Shown here one piece after another: positions 43,801 to 50,740 of a DNA stretch of 64,000 bases; within the stretch, counting starts at the first letter, position 1; each line of letters starts with the position of its first letter. The notes under the pieces were generated by a model that worked only from the letters and a program-made list of their open reading frames with translations, did no database searches and had not been told where the DNA came from. The DNA comes from Sphingomonas sp. Leaf412. Lineage in GTDB: Bacteria > Pseudomonadota > Alphaproteobacteria > Sphingomonadales > Sphingomonadaceae. Position numbers and translations under genes: made by a program. The DNA is taken from assembly GCF_001425405.1 (NCBI RefSeq), contig NZ_LMQP01000003.1, positions 1,035,108 through 1,099,107 on the forward strand, read 5' to 3'.

Positions 43801-44376
43801 ATGACGCGCCCGATCGCCGCCGCCCTGATGGCCCTTCCCCTCGCCGCCTGCGGGCTGAACAGCATCCCTACGGCGGAGGAAACCGCCAAGGCGCGCTGGG
43901 CCGACGTGCAGAACGAATATCAGCGCCGCGCCGACCTGATCCCCAATCTCGTCGCGACGGTGAAGGGCTATGCGAAGCAGGAATCGGACGTGCTGGTACG
44001 CGTGACCGAGGCGCGCGCATCGGCCAACCGCGTCCAGGTGACGGGCGAGCAACTGACCGATCCCGCCGCGGTCCAGCGCTTCGCCGCGGCGCAGAACGCG
44101 GTGACTCTGTCGCTGCAACGCCTTCAGGAGGCGTATCCCGACCTGAAATCGAACCAGAATTTCCTGTCGCTGCAATCGCAGCTGGAGGGGACCGAGAACC
44201 GCATCACGATCGCGCGTCGCGATTACAACGGGGCGGTGCAGGATTATAACACCCGCATCCGCACCTTCCCCGACGCGATCGGCGCCAAGATCGTCTACGG
44301 CGCGAAGCCGATGGTGCCGTTCCAGGCGACGACGCCCGGCGCAGAGGCCGCGCCGACGGTGAACTTCGGCGGTTGA
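43801..44376 (+). CDS. lemA: LemA family lipoprotein
   Basis: A 191-residue membrane-anchored protein. A lipoprotein signal (LPLAAC) places Cys about residue 17 at the anchor. The LemA core follows with EYQRRADLIPNLVATVKG, DLKSNQNFLSLQ and ARRDYNGAVQDYN. AGGAG lies ten nt before ATG 43801. LemA proteins are often next to TPM-domain genes, as here, though their role is unclear. It is oriented with the three TPM genes and the Nudix gene. Confidence 0.9.
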   Translation: MTRPIAAALMALPLAACGLNSIPTAEETAKARWADVQNEYQRRADLIPNLVATVKGYAKQESDVLVRVTEARASANRVQVTGEQLTDPAAVQRFAAAQNAVTLSLQRLQEAYPDLKSNQNFLSLQSQLEGTENRITIARRDYNGAVQDYNTRIRTFPDAIGAKIVYGAKPMVPFQATTPGAEAAPTVNFGG

Positions 44377-44505
44377 TATCGTGCGCCGTCACCCCGGCGA
44401 CCGCCGGGGTCCAGCTGGGGGACTTTCGTGACCACGCCCGTCGCTAGCTCACCGACGTTCCGTTGCCGGACCCCGGCTGTCGCAGGGCGCGTTCAAAAAG
44501 CGCTC

Positions 44506-44602
44506 CGTCATGCCGGGCTCGTCCCGGCATCCATCGCGCCGCGAGAGCGGAAGCCGTTGTTCGGGCGGCACGATGGACCCCGGAACAGGTCCGGCGTGAC
44601 GA
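44506..44602. repeat. Palindromic repeat before the first TPM gene
   Basis: The arms read cgtcatgccgggctcgtccc and, inverted, ggaacaggtccggcgtgacg. It is related to the element at 47181-47276 and to 60285-60380. A further degenerate copy (cgtcaccccggcgaccgcc) lies at 44388-44420. The repeat overlaps the possible N-terminus of the TPM gene. Confidence 0.75.
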
Positions 44603-45099
44603 CGCGCTGTTTGCACGGGTCCGCGCTCCGCAACCGTCATACGTTCTTGCGCCTGTCACTCCCGATCGCCGCGGTGCTGCTCGGCGGATCGACGGTCGCG
44701 GCTGCCGCCTATGTGGATGATGAAGCGGACATCCTGCCGCAGCCCACCGAAGCGCGTCTGGCGAAGGCGGCGGCGACGCTGGAACGGCGCACGGGGCATC
44801 AGTTCGTGGTCGTGACGACACGATCCCTCGGCGGACAGCCGGTCGAGCGCTACAGCCTCGCGCTGTTCGACCGGCTCGGCGTCGGGCGCGCCTGCTGTGA
44901 CGACGGCGTCGGGCTGCTGGTGGCGCCGGTCGAGCGCAAGGCGCGGATCGAGGTCGGCAAGGGGCTCGAACACGCGCTGACCGATGCCGAGGCGGCCCGG
45001 ATCATGAACCGCGACATCCTCCCCCGCTTCCGCGCCGGCGACCTGCCCGGTGGCGTCGAGCGCGGCGCGCGCGCCATCATCGCGGAGATCGACGCATGA
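44596..45099 (+). CDS. TPM-domain protein (exported, start uncertain)
   Basis: From residue about 38 on the protein is a single TPM domain (AYVDDEADILPQPTEARLAKAA to VERGARAIIAEIDA), with GVGLLVAPVERKARIEVGKGLE as its core. It would be exported if the hydrophobic run LRLSLPIAAVLLGGSTVAAAA is the signal peptide. The start is unclear: GTG 44596 gives a 38-residue signal but lies inside a palindromic repeat, TTG 44647 is shorter, and no ribosome site is visible. The repeat may have replaced the original start. Its stop overlaps the next gene. Confidence 0.65.
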   Translation: MTTRCLHGSALRNRHTFLRLSLPIAAVLLGGSTVAAAAYVDDEADILPQPTEARLAKAAATLERRTGHQFVVVTTRSLGGQPVERYSLALFDRLGVGRACCDDGVGLLVAPVERKARIEVGKGLEHALTDAEAARIMNRDILPRFRAGDLPGGVERGARAIIAEIDA

Positions 45100-45869
45100 C
45101 CATCGCGCGCTTCCTCCTGGCTCTCCTCCTGCTCACCGCCCTCCCCGCCGGCGCGCAGGACTTCCCCAAGCTTACCGGCCGCGTCGTCGATGCCGCGGGC
45201 CTGCTCGACGCCGCGCAGGTGCAGCAGCTCACCGCTTTGTCGGACGGGGTGGAGAAGGCGTCGTCGCGCCAGCTGGTCGTCGCGACGATCCCGGACCTGC
45301 AAGGCTATACGATCGAGGATTACGGCTACCGCCTCGGCCGCGCGTGGAAGATCGGGCAGGCGGGCGCCAACAACGGGGTCATCCTGCTGGTCGCGCCGAA
45401 GGAGCGGAAGGTGCGGATCGAGGTCGGCTACGGCCTCGAACCCATCGTGACCGATGCTTATGCCAGCGTGGTCGTCAACCAAATCATCCTCCCCCGCTTC
45501 CGCGACGGCGACATGCCCGGCGGCATCGTGGCGGGGGCGCAGGCGGTGGCGGAGCAGCTGAAACTGCCGCTGGAGGCCGCCGAGCGCCGCGCGGCGGAAG
45601 CGACCGCGAAGCGCGCGCAGCGCAGCGAGGATGCGGGCGAGTGGATGACCGCGATCTTCTGGATCGTGGTGGTGATCCTGTTCGTCGTCGTCCCGCTCCT
45701 GCGCCGCGGGGGCAAGGGGCGGCGCTATCGCGGCGGCTTCGCGCCCATCGTGATGTGGGGCGGCGGTGGCTTCGGCGGCGGGGGCGGCGGCTCCTCATGG
45801 GGCGGCGGCGGCGGTTTTTCGGGCGGCGGCGGGTCGTTCGGCGGCGGCGGCGCGAGCGGGAGCTGGTGA
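45096..45869 (+). CDS. TPM-domain membrane protein (YgcG family)
   Basis: A 257-residue protein with a signal peptide (MTIARFLLALLLLTALPAGAQ), a TPM domain (residues about 25-165, containing NNGVILLVAPKERKVRIEVG), a membrane helix (AIFWIVVVILFVVVPLL), and a Gly/Ser-rich tail FGGGGGGSSWGGGG... typical of YgcG proteins. It overlaps both neighbours by 1-4 nt. TPM proteins occur in photosystem-related and bacterial membrane-protein contexts; their activity in bacteria is unknown. Confidence 0.87.
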   Translation: MTIARFLLALLLLTALPAGAQDFPKLTGRVVDAAGLLDAAQVQQLTALSDGVEKASSRQLVVATIPDLQGYTIEDYGYRLGRAWKIGQAGANNGVILLVAPKERKVRIEVGYGLEPIVTDAYASVVVNQIILPRFRDGDMPGGIVAGAQAVAEQLKLPLEAAERRAAEATAKRAQRSEDAGEWMTAIFWIVVVILFVVVPLLRRGGKGRRYRGGFAPIVMWGGGGFGGGGGGSSWGGGGGFSGGGGSFGGGGASGSW

Positions 45870-46528
45870 TGACGCGACTGGTACTGACGCCCGCGGAGCG
45901 CGATGCCGTCACTGCCGCGGTGGTGGCGGCGGAGGCGACGACCGATGGCGAGACCGTCACGATCGTCAGCGAACGGTCCGACGCCTATCATGACGTCGGC
46001 CTGCATTACGCGCTGGTTGCGGTCCTCGCGGTCCCCGTGGCGGCGGCGATCTGGCCCGCGCTGCTGCTGCCCGGCAACGGTTGGGAGACCGGGCGGACGC
46101 ACGACCTGACCCTGCTGCTGATCGCGCAGGCCGTCGCCTTCCTGATCGTCCGCTTCGCGCTGGCGTGGATGCCGCTGCGGCTGTGGCTGACGCCGCAGGC
46201 GACGAAGGCGCGCCGCGTGCGCCGTCGCGCGGTGCAATATTTCCGCGTCGCCGCGGAGCGCCGCACCGCGGGCCGCGAGGGCGTGCTGCTGTATCTGTCC
46301 GCGGACGAGCATGTCGCGGAGATCGTGGCCGATGCCGCGGTCCATCGCGCGGTGCCGCCCGAACGCTGGGCGGAGGCGATGGCCGCGCTGGTCGATGCGG
46401 TGCGTGACGGGCGCGCCGGCGACGGCATGGTCGCCGCGGTGGCCGCGATCGGCGCGATCCTCTCGCAGCATTTCCCGAAAAGCGCGGGCAATGCCAACGA
46501 ACTGCCGGACCGGGTGATCGAATTGTGA
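45869..46528 (+). CDS. TPM-related membrane protein (COG3762 type)
   Basis: A 219-residue protein with a short N-terminal TPM-like part (DAVTAAVVAAEATTDGETV), two membrane helices (about 47-66 and 83-101), then a C-terminal TPM fold with EGVLLYLSADEHVAEIVAD. It lacks a cleaved signal. It is the third TPM gene in a row and the most divergent one. ATG 45869 overlaps the YgcG stop; GTG 45866 is also possible. Confidence 0.85.
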   Translation: MTRLVLTPAERDAVTAAVVAAEATTDGETVTIVSERSDAYHDVGLHYALVAVLAVPVAAAIWPALLLPGNGWETGRTHDLTLLLIAQAVAFLIVRFALAWMPLRLWLTPQATKARRVRRRAVQYFRVAAERRTAGREGVLLYLSADEHVAEIVADAAVHRAVPPERWAEAMAALVDAVRDGRAGDGMVAAVAAIGAILSQHFPKSAGNANELPDRVIEL

Positions 46529-47043
46529 CGGAGACGATGTGGGAGGGCCGTTTCCTGCGCGCGCTGCGCGACGGGCAATGGGAATATGCCGCGCGCGCGC
46601 GCGACATCACCGCGGCGGTGATCCTGGCGATCACGGACGCGGACGAGGTGATCCTGGTCGAGCAATATCGCGTCCCGCTGGGATGTCGCACGATCGAGAT
46701 GCCCGCGGGCCTCGTGGGCGACGAGGATCCGGGCGAGGCATTGGAGGACGCCGCCGCGCGCGAGCTGGAGGAGGAAACCGGCTATCGCGCGGCGCGGATC
46801 GAGCGGCTCGGCCAGTTCGCCTCCTCCCCCGGCATGACGAGCGAGACGTTCACCTTCGTCCGCGCGCACGGCCTGACCCGCGTCGGCGACGGCGGCGGGC
46901 ATGAGGGGGAGGATATCACCGTCCACCTCGTACCCCGCGCTGACGTCGCGGCCTTCGTCGCGGCGCGGCGGCGGGACGGATGGGCGGTGGATGCGAAGAT
47001 GCTGCTGCTGCTGGCGGGATCGGTGCTGCCGTCGGGCGGGTAA
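46525..47043 (+). CDS. Nudix hydrolase
   Basis: A 172-residue Nudix enzyme. The Nudix box reads GxxxxxEDPGEALEDAAARELEEETG with the catalytic REUxEE glutamates. YRVPLGCRTIEMPAGLV and SPGMTSETFTF match ADP-sugar pyrophosphatases. It would hydrolyse a nucleoside diphosphate sugar or similar. GTG 46525 overlaps the preceding gene by 4 nt. Confidence 0.88.
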   Translation: MTETMWEGRFLRALRDGQWEYAARARDITAAVILAITDADEVILVEQYRVPLGCRTIEMPAGLVGDEDPGEALEDAAARELEEETGYRAARIERLGQFASSPGMTSETFTFVRAHGLTRVGDGGGHEGEDITVHLVPRADVAAFVAARRRDGWAVDAKMLLLLAGSVLPSGG

Positions 47044-47180
47044 CGGCGGACGACGCCCGCCGGTTCGTCCCGGGATACAGGGTTGCGAACCGCATCGCTT
47101 GAGGCTCTAAATCCGGGACAGGCCCGGGACGAGGGCGGGGTCGTCGCAACCGACCACGGATGTAGCGTCCCACCCTCCCC

Positions 47181-47276
47181 CGTCATGCCGGGCTGGTCCC
47201 GGCATCCACGGCGCCGCGTCATCACCGGCCGGAAGACGTGCGGCCCGGTGGATGCCGGGACAGGCCCGGCATGACG
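47181..47276. repeat. Palindromic repeat
   Basis: Arms cgtcatgccgggctggtccc and, inverted, ccgggacaggcccggcatga face each other across about 55 nt, with an inner cggcgccg / cggcccgg region. It belongs to the same family as 44506-44602 and 60285-60380. Confidence 0.8.
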
Positions 47277-47304
47277 AAGGAGCGATCCTATCGCGCCAAC
47301 CACG

Positions 47305-47340
47305 AAAAAGGGGGCGACGCCTCGCGACGCCGCCCCCTTT
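47305..47340 (-). terminator. Rho-independent terminator of the F0 operon
   Basis: On the minus strand an AAAGGGGGCG / CGCCCCCTTT 10-bp stem is followed by TTTTTCGTGG. It lies 26 nt beyond the atpF stop. Confidence 0.8.
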
Positions 47341-47365
47341 CGAAATCTTCGGAACAGCCCGCCGC

Positions 47366-47989
47366 TCAGTGCGGCCGGCCGATCCCCGCGATCGCCCGGT
47401 CGACCAGCGCGCGGTCCGCGTCGGCGCCGTGGCGCTGGCGGATCAGCGTCGCCGCCGCGGTCGCCGCCGCCTGCGCGGTTTTCGTGCGGACCTCCGCCAG
47501 TGCGCTGCGCTCGGCGGCGGCGATCTTCTCCTCCGCCATCTTCGCCCGGCGCTCGACCAGTGCGTCTGCGTCGATCTTCGCCTGCGCGACGATCGCCTCC
47601 GCTTCCGCCCCGGCGTGGCGGGTCATTTCCGCCGCATCCCCCTCGGCGGCGGCGATCTTCGCGGCATATTCGTCCCGCAGCTTCTCGGCCTCGGCACGCA
47701 GCGCCTTCGCTTCGTCGAGCTGGCGACGGATGTCCGCGATCCCGCGGTCGAGCCCGGCGGTGACGGCGCGCACGCCGCCCTTCCAGATCACGATCGCGAG
47801 GAAGAAGATCATCGCGATCGAGACCCACACGGTCCCGTTCAGGCCCAGCACCGACGGATCGGTGTGATGCTCAGCCGCCTGCGTCGTCAGCGCCTCGCCG
47901 CCCTCGTGGGGCATACCCTGCGCGGAATCGGCATCGGCCAGGTTGGCCGCGACGGTCGCCGATCCGGCGAGGATCAGGATATCAGCCAT
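47366..47989 (-). CDS. atpF: ATP synthase F0 subunit b
   Basis: A 207-residue stalk subunit. The N-terminal 45 residues are unusually long before the membrane helix (TVWVSIAMIFFLAIVIWKG), followed by a long charged helix (DRGIADIRRQLDEAKALRAEAEKL...) that forms the peripheral stalk with b'. The gene overlaps the b' gene by 8 nt (ATGGCTGA). It is last in the F0 operon. The F1 genes are not in this window, as is usual in alphaproteobacteria. Confidence 0.93.
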   Translation of the reverse strand: MADILILAGSATVAANLADADSAQGMPHEGGEALTTQAAEHHTDPSVLGLNGTVWVSIAMIFFLAIVIWKGGVRAVTAGLDRGIADIRRQLDEAKALRAEAEKLRDEYAAKIAAAEGDAAEMTRHAGAEAEAIVAQAKIDADALVERRAKMAEEKIAAAERSALAEVRTKTAQAAATAAATLIRQRHGADADRALVDRAIAGIGRPH

Positions 47990-48473
47990 GGATCACCGCC
48001 TTCACCGCGCCGCGCGCGTCGTCGAGGGAGACGTCGGTGCCCGCCACGCGTGCGACGATCGCCTGCGCGGCCTCCGCCGCGACGGCCTCGATCTCCTCCG
48101 CCGCACGGGCGGAGGCGTCGCGGATGCGCGCCTCGGCCTCGGCCACCTTCGCCGATTGCCCGGCGTTGGCGGCGTTCAGCGTCCGCTCGGTCGCCAGCGC
48201 GGCGGTCTGCCGCGCCTCCGCCACCAACCCCTGCGCCTTCTCGCGCGCCGCGACGTCGCGGGCGCGCCAGTCGGCTTCCGCCGCATCGGCCGCGTCGCGC
48301 GCCCGGCTTGCGGCGGAAAGGTCGTCGGCGATCGACTTGTCGCGACCGTCGATCGTCGCCTGCACCTTGGGCAGCATGCCCCGGCCGACGATGAAGAACA
48401 CCGCGCCGAAGGTCAGCAGGAGCCAGAAGATCTGCGACGCCCAGGTGGCGGCAAGTTGGGAAATCTGCGGCAT
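47982..48473 (-). CDS. atpG: ATP synthase F0 subunit b'
   Basis: A 163-residue second stalk subunit. It has an N-terminal membrane helix (QIFWLLLTFGAVFFIVG) then a coiled helix starting RGMLPKVQATIDGRDKSIADDLSAA. The presence of both b and b' marks the photosynthetic/alphaproteobacterial-type ATP synthase. Symbol usage varies (atpF', atpX or atpG2). It is coupled to atpF. Confidence 0.92.
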   Translation of the reverse strand: MPQISQLAATWASQIFWLLLTFGAVFFIVGRGMLPKVQATIDGRDKSIADDLSAASRARDAADAAEADWRARDVAAREKAQGLVAEARQTAALATERTLNAANAGQSAKVAEAEARIRDASARAAEEIEAVAAEAAQAIVARVAGTDVSLDDARGAVKAVIHG

Positions 48474-48541
48474 CGTAATCCCAGTCGGGGGTTATCCCCG
48501 CCGGGCGGCCCGCCGTGCGGCCCGCCCGTCAGGTCGATAGG

Positions 48542-48769
48542 TTACGCGACGAAGATCAGGATCATCGCGACGACGAACGCCAGCAGGCCGAGCAGCTCGG
48601 CGGCGGCGAAGCCGATGAACAGGCGGCCCTGCTGACCGTCGGCCGCACCCGGATTGCGCAGCGCGCCTTCGAGGAACGAGCCGAAGACGTTGCCCACGCC
48701 GATGGCGGCCATGCCGGCACCGATGGCGGCCAGACCGGCGCCGACGAGCTTTGCGGCTTCTGCGTCCAT
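48542..48769 (-). CDS. atpE: ATP synthase F0 subunit c
   Basis: A 75-residue hairpin protein forming the rotor ring. Two membrane helices flank a polar loop (RNPGAADGQQGRLF). The proton-carrying glutamate is in FAAAELLGLLAF (residue about 58). The residue context shows no sodium-binding signature, so it is proton-coupled. Confidence 0.95.
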   Translation of the reverse strand: MDAEAAKLVGAGLAAIGAGMAAIGVGNVFGSFLEGALRNPGAADGQQGRLFIGFAAAELLGLLAFVVAMILIFVA

Positions 48770-48809
48770 GATAGAAACTCCCGATAAGATACGTGGTTGA
48801 AAAGGAAAC

Positions 48810-49610
48810 CTAGTGCAGATTGACCGCGTCGTTGATGTACAGCGAGGTCAGCAGCGCGAAGACATAGGCCTGGATGCCCGCGACCAGCAGCTCCAGCGCG
48901 GAGATGCCGACCATCAGGACGAAGCTGGGAACGCCGACGACGCCGCCCCACAGCAGGCCCGAATTGCCCGCGTTGATGATGAAGCCCGCCAGCACCTTCA
49001 GCAGGATGTGTCCCGCCATCATCGCGACGAACAGTCGCAGCGCGAGGCTGAACGGGCGGACCATGAACGACACCAGCTCGATGACCGGGATCAGCCACAT
49101 CAGCCACAAGGGCGTGCCGTGCGGCACGAACAGGCTGAAGAAGTGGAGCCCGTGGCGCCAGAAGCCGACGATCAGGACGATCGAGAAGCTCATGATCGCC
49201 AGCACGCCGGTGATCGTGAAATGGCTGGTGAAGGTGAAGGGGTGGACGCCCACGACGCCCAGCGGCAGCAGGCCGAGGAGGTTGGCGAACAGGATGAACA
49301 TGAACAGCGAGAAGACGTAGGGGACGTACTTCTTCCCCTCCGGCCCCACGTTCGCGGCGAGCATGTTGTCGATGAAGCGCGTCGCGCCCTCGACCATCAT
49401 CTGCCCGCGCGTCGGGACCAGCGAACCCTTCAGGCCCATCGACATGAACGCGATCAGCGCGACGACCGCCGCGACCATCCACGCGGACGAGTTCGTGAAC
49501 GCGATCTGGTGCCCGCCGATCGCGAAGCCGTCCCAGATCGTCTGCACCTCGAACTGGTGCATCGGGTCGATCTTGCCGCCGCCTGCCGCCACGTTGCTCG
49601 TGTCCTTCAT
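48810..49610 (-). CDS. atpB: ATP synthase F0 subunit a
   Basis: A 266-residue stator channel subunit. The essential arginine is in RPFSLALRLFVAMMAGH and the C-terminal helix has AGIQAYVFALLTSLYINDA. I chose ATG 49610 because GGGAGG lies eight nt upstream; a longer frame adds nothing recognisable. It follows atpI directly. Confidence 0.94.
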   Translation of the reverse strand: MKDTSNVAAGGGKIDPMHQFEVQTIWDGFAIGGHQIAFTNSSAWMVAAVVALIAFMSMGLKGSLVPTRGQMMVEGATRFIDNMLAANVGPEGKKYVPYVFSLFMFILFANLLGLLPLGVVGVHPFTFTSHFTITGVLAIMSFSIVLIVGFWRHGLHFFSLFVPHGTPLWLMWLIPVIELVSFMVRPFSLALRLFVAMMAGHILLKVLAGFIINAGNSGLLWGGVVGVPSFVLMVGISALELLVAGIQAYVFALLTSLYINDAVNLH

Positions 49611-49627
49611 GAACGAAACCTCCCAAA

Positions 49628-49942
49628 TTACTTGGGAGGCTGGGAAATCCGGATGATGTTCCTGAACGCGACGATGATCCCGAGGAACAGCATCACGAGC
49701 AGGCCCCAGGGCGACGTGCCGGCAAATCGGTCGATCACCCAACCGATCAGCGCGCCGCCGATCATTCCCCCCAGAAGTTCGGCGAGCACGCGGTTGCCGA
49801 GCCGGTAGCCGGCGTCGGGTCCCTTGTTGCCCGCACCCGTCCGGTGCGCCTCGTCGCGGTGCGCATTCGCAAGCCGCTCATCGAGCGACTGGAGACGCGC
49901 ATCCTCGCCGAGGGGGTCTGGTCCGGGTTCGTTTCCTGCCAT
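49628..49942 (-). CDS. atpI: ATP synthase assembly protein AtpI / AtpZ-like
   Basis: A 104-residue protein with a charged N-terminal half and two membrane helices (AELLGGMIGGALIGWVIDRF and GLLVMLFLGIIVAFRNI). AtpI helps assemble the c-ring. ATG 49942 is preferred over one 21 codons earlier for a GAAGGA site. It is the first gene of the F0 operon, so the operon promoter should lie in 49943-50060. Confidence 0.88.
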   Translation of the reverse strand: MAGNEPGPDPLGEDARLQSLDERLANAHRDEAHRTGAGNKGPDAGYRLGNRVLAELLGGMIGGALIGWVIDRFAGTSPWGLLVMLFLGIIVAFRNIIRISQPPK

Positions 49943-50063
49943 GTCCGCATGTCCTTCCCGTGAGTCGGGCAGGCGCGGAGGATAGCCGGAAGGCGAGCCC
50001 GCCAAGGCGCCGCCCGGTTAGCCGGGGGTCCGGGGGGTGTCAACCGTTGCGGGGGCCGCCGAG

Positions 50064-50164
50064 CCTCCCCGCTCCGCGGGGAGGGGGACCAGCCGAAGGC
50101 TGGTGGAGGGGGAGCGCCACAGGCGAGGCGCTCGTGGATAGCCCCCCTCCCCGTGCCGGGGAGG
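50064..50164. repeat. Multi-hairpin repeat element
   Basis: Four inverted repeats occur in a row: cctccccg/cggggagg, accagcc/ggctggt, gagcgcc/ggcgctc and cctcccc/ggggagg. They fill the gap between atpI and ydbL. This is a different repeat family from the catgccgg elements. Confidence 0.7.
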
Positions 50165-50166
50165 AT

Positions 50167-50535
50167 CTACACGCAGCGCGAATCGCGTACCGGCGCGCCC
50201 GCGCCACGCGTCTGCCAGCTGCCGTCGGGCGCGCGATACTTCTCGCCCGGCTTCGTCTGCGCCACCAGATTGCATCCGCTGGTGAAGGCGAACTGGTCGA
50301 CCGCCACGCCCTGCTCCGCGGCGGAGCGCGTGTAGGCGGCCTTGCGCTGGATGTTGATGTTGCTGACGATCGCGCGCACGTCCGCCCCGCCGCCGACGAC
50401 GCCCAGGTATCCGTCCGCCTGCTCCCCCACCTGCCCCGCGGCGCGCGCGGCGGCATAGGCGGGGTCGCGTTGCGCCAGCGCGGGCGCGGCGACCAGCGCG
50501 GTGGCGGCGATCAGCGGAAGCAGCGTGTAGGCCAT
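50167..50535 (-). CDS. ydbL: YdbL family protein
   Basis: A 122-residue DUF1318-type periplasmic protein. It has a signal peptide (ends near ALAQR), the YLGVVGGGADVRAIVSNINIQRKAAYT core, and a C-terminal part with two cysteines (SGCNLVAQ and RDSRCV). In E. coli YdbL acts with YdbH and YnbE. Its ATG lies one nt after the ynbE stop. It is the last gene of the operon. Confidence 0.88.
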   Translation of the reverse strand: MAYTLLPLIAATALVAAPALAQRDPAYAAARAAGQVGEQADGYLGVVGGGADVRAIVSNINIQRKAAYTRSAAEQGVAVDQFAFTSGCNLVAQTKPGEKYRAPDGSWQTRGAGAPVRDSRCV

Positions 50536-50536
50536 G

Positions 50537-50740
50537 TCAGAAGATCCCCGGATTCTGCTTGATGAGCGATTTGGCCTGATCGTCCAGGCGGTACACGACT
50601 TCCTGCGTCACGCTGATGTTCAGGTTGATGACGATCGGCTTTTCCGGTGCGGAGATGTTCACGCACCCGCCCGTGCACAAGAGGGCCGCCGTCAGGACGG
50701 ATCGAATCGTTCGCTGGGTCATCGCTTCCGTTTCGGTCAT
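50537..50740 (-). CDS. ynbE: YnbE family lipoprotein
   Basis: A 67-residue outer-membrane lipoprotein. A signal peptide is followed by lipobox-like CTGGC (Cys about 26), then a beta-strand-rich part (PIVINLNISVTQEVVYRLD) and SLIKQNPGIF. In E. coli YnbE stacks on YdbH to complete an intermembrane bridge for phospholipids. Its ATG overlaps the ydbH stop (ATGA). It is shorter than the usual detection limit for genes but strongly family-like. Confidence 0.9.
   Translation of the reverse strand: MTETEAMTQRTIRSVLTAALLCTGGCVNISAPEKPIVINLNISVTQEVVYRLDDQAKSLIKQNPGIF

Larger units (their letters stand above)
47044..47365. other. Intergenic region with repeat and terminator, no gene
   Basis: This 322-nt gap separates the convergent Nudix gene and the F0 operon. 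It holds a palindromic repeat (47181-47276) and the terminator hairpin (47305-47340). The sequence before 47181 contains degenerate inverted arms. I see no supported gene. Confidence 0.6.
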
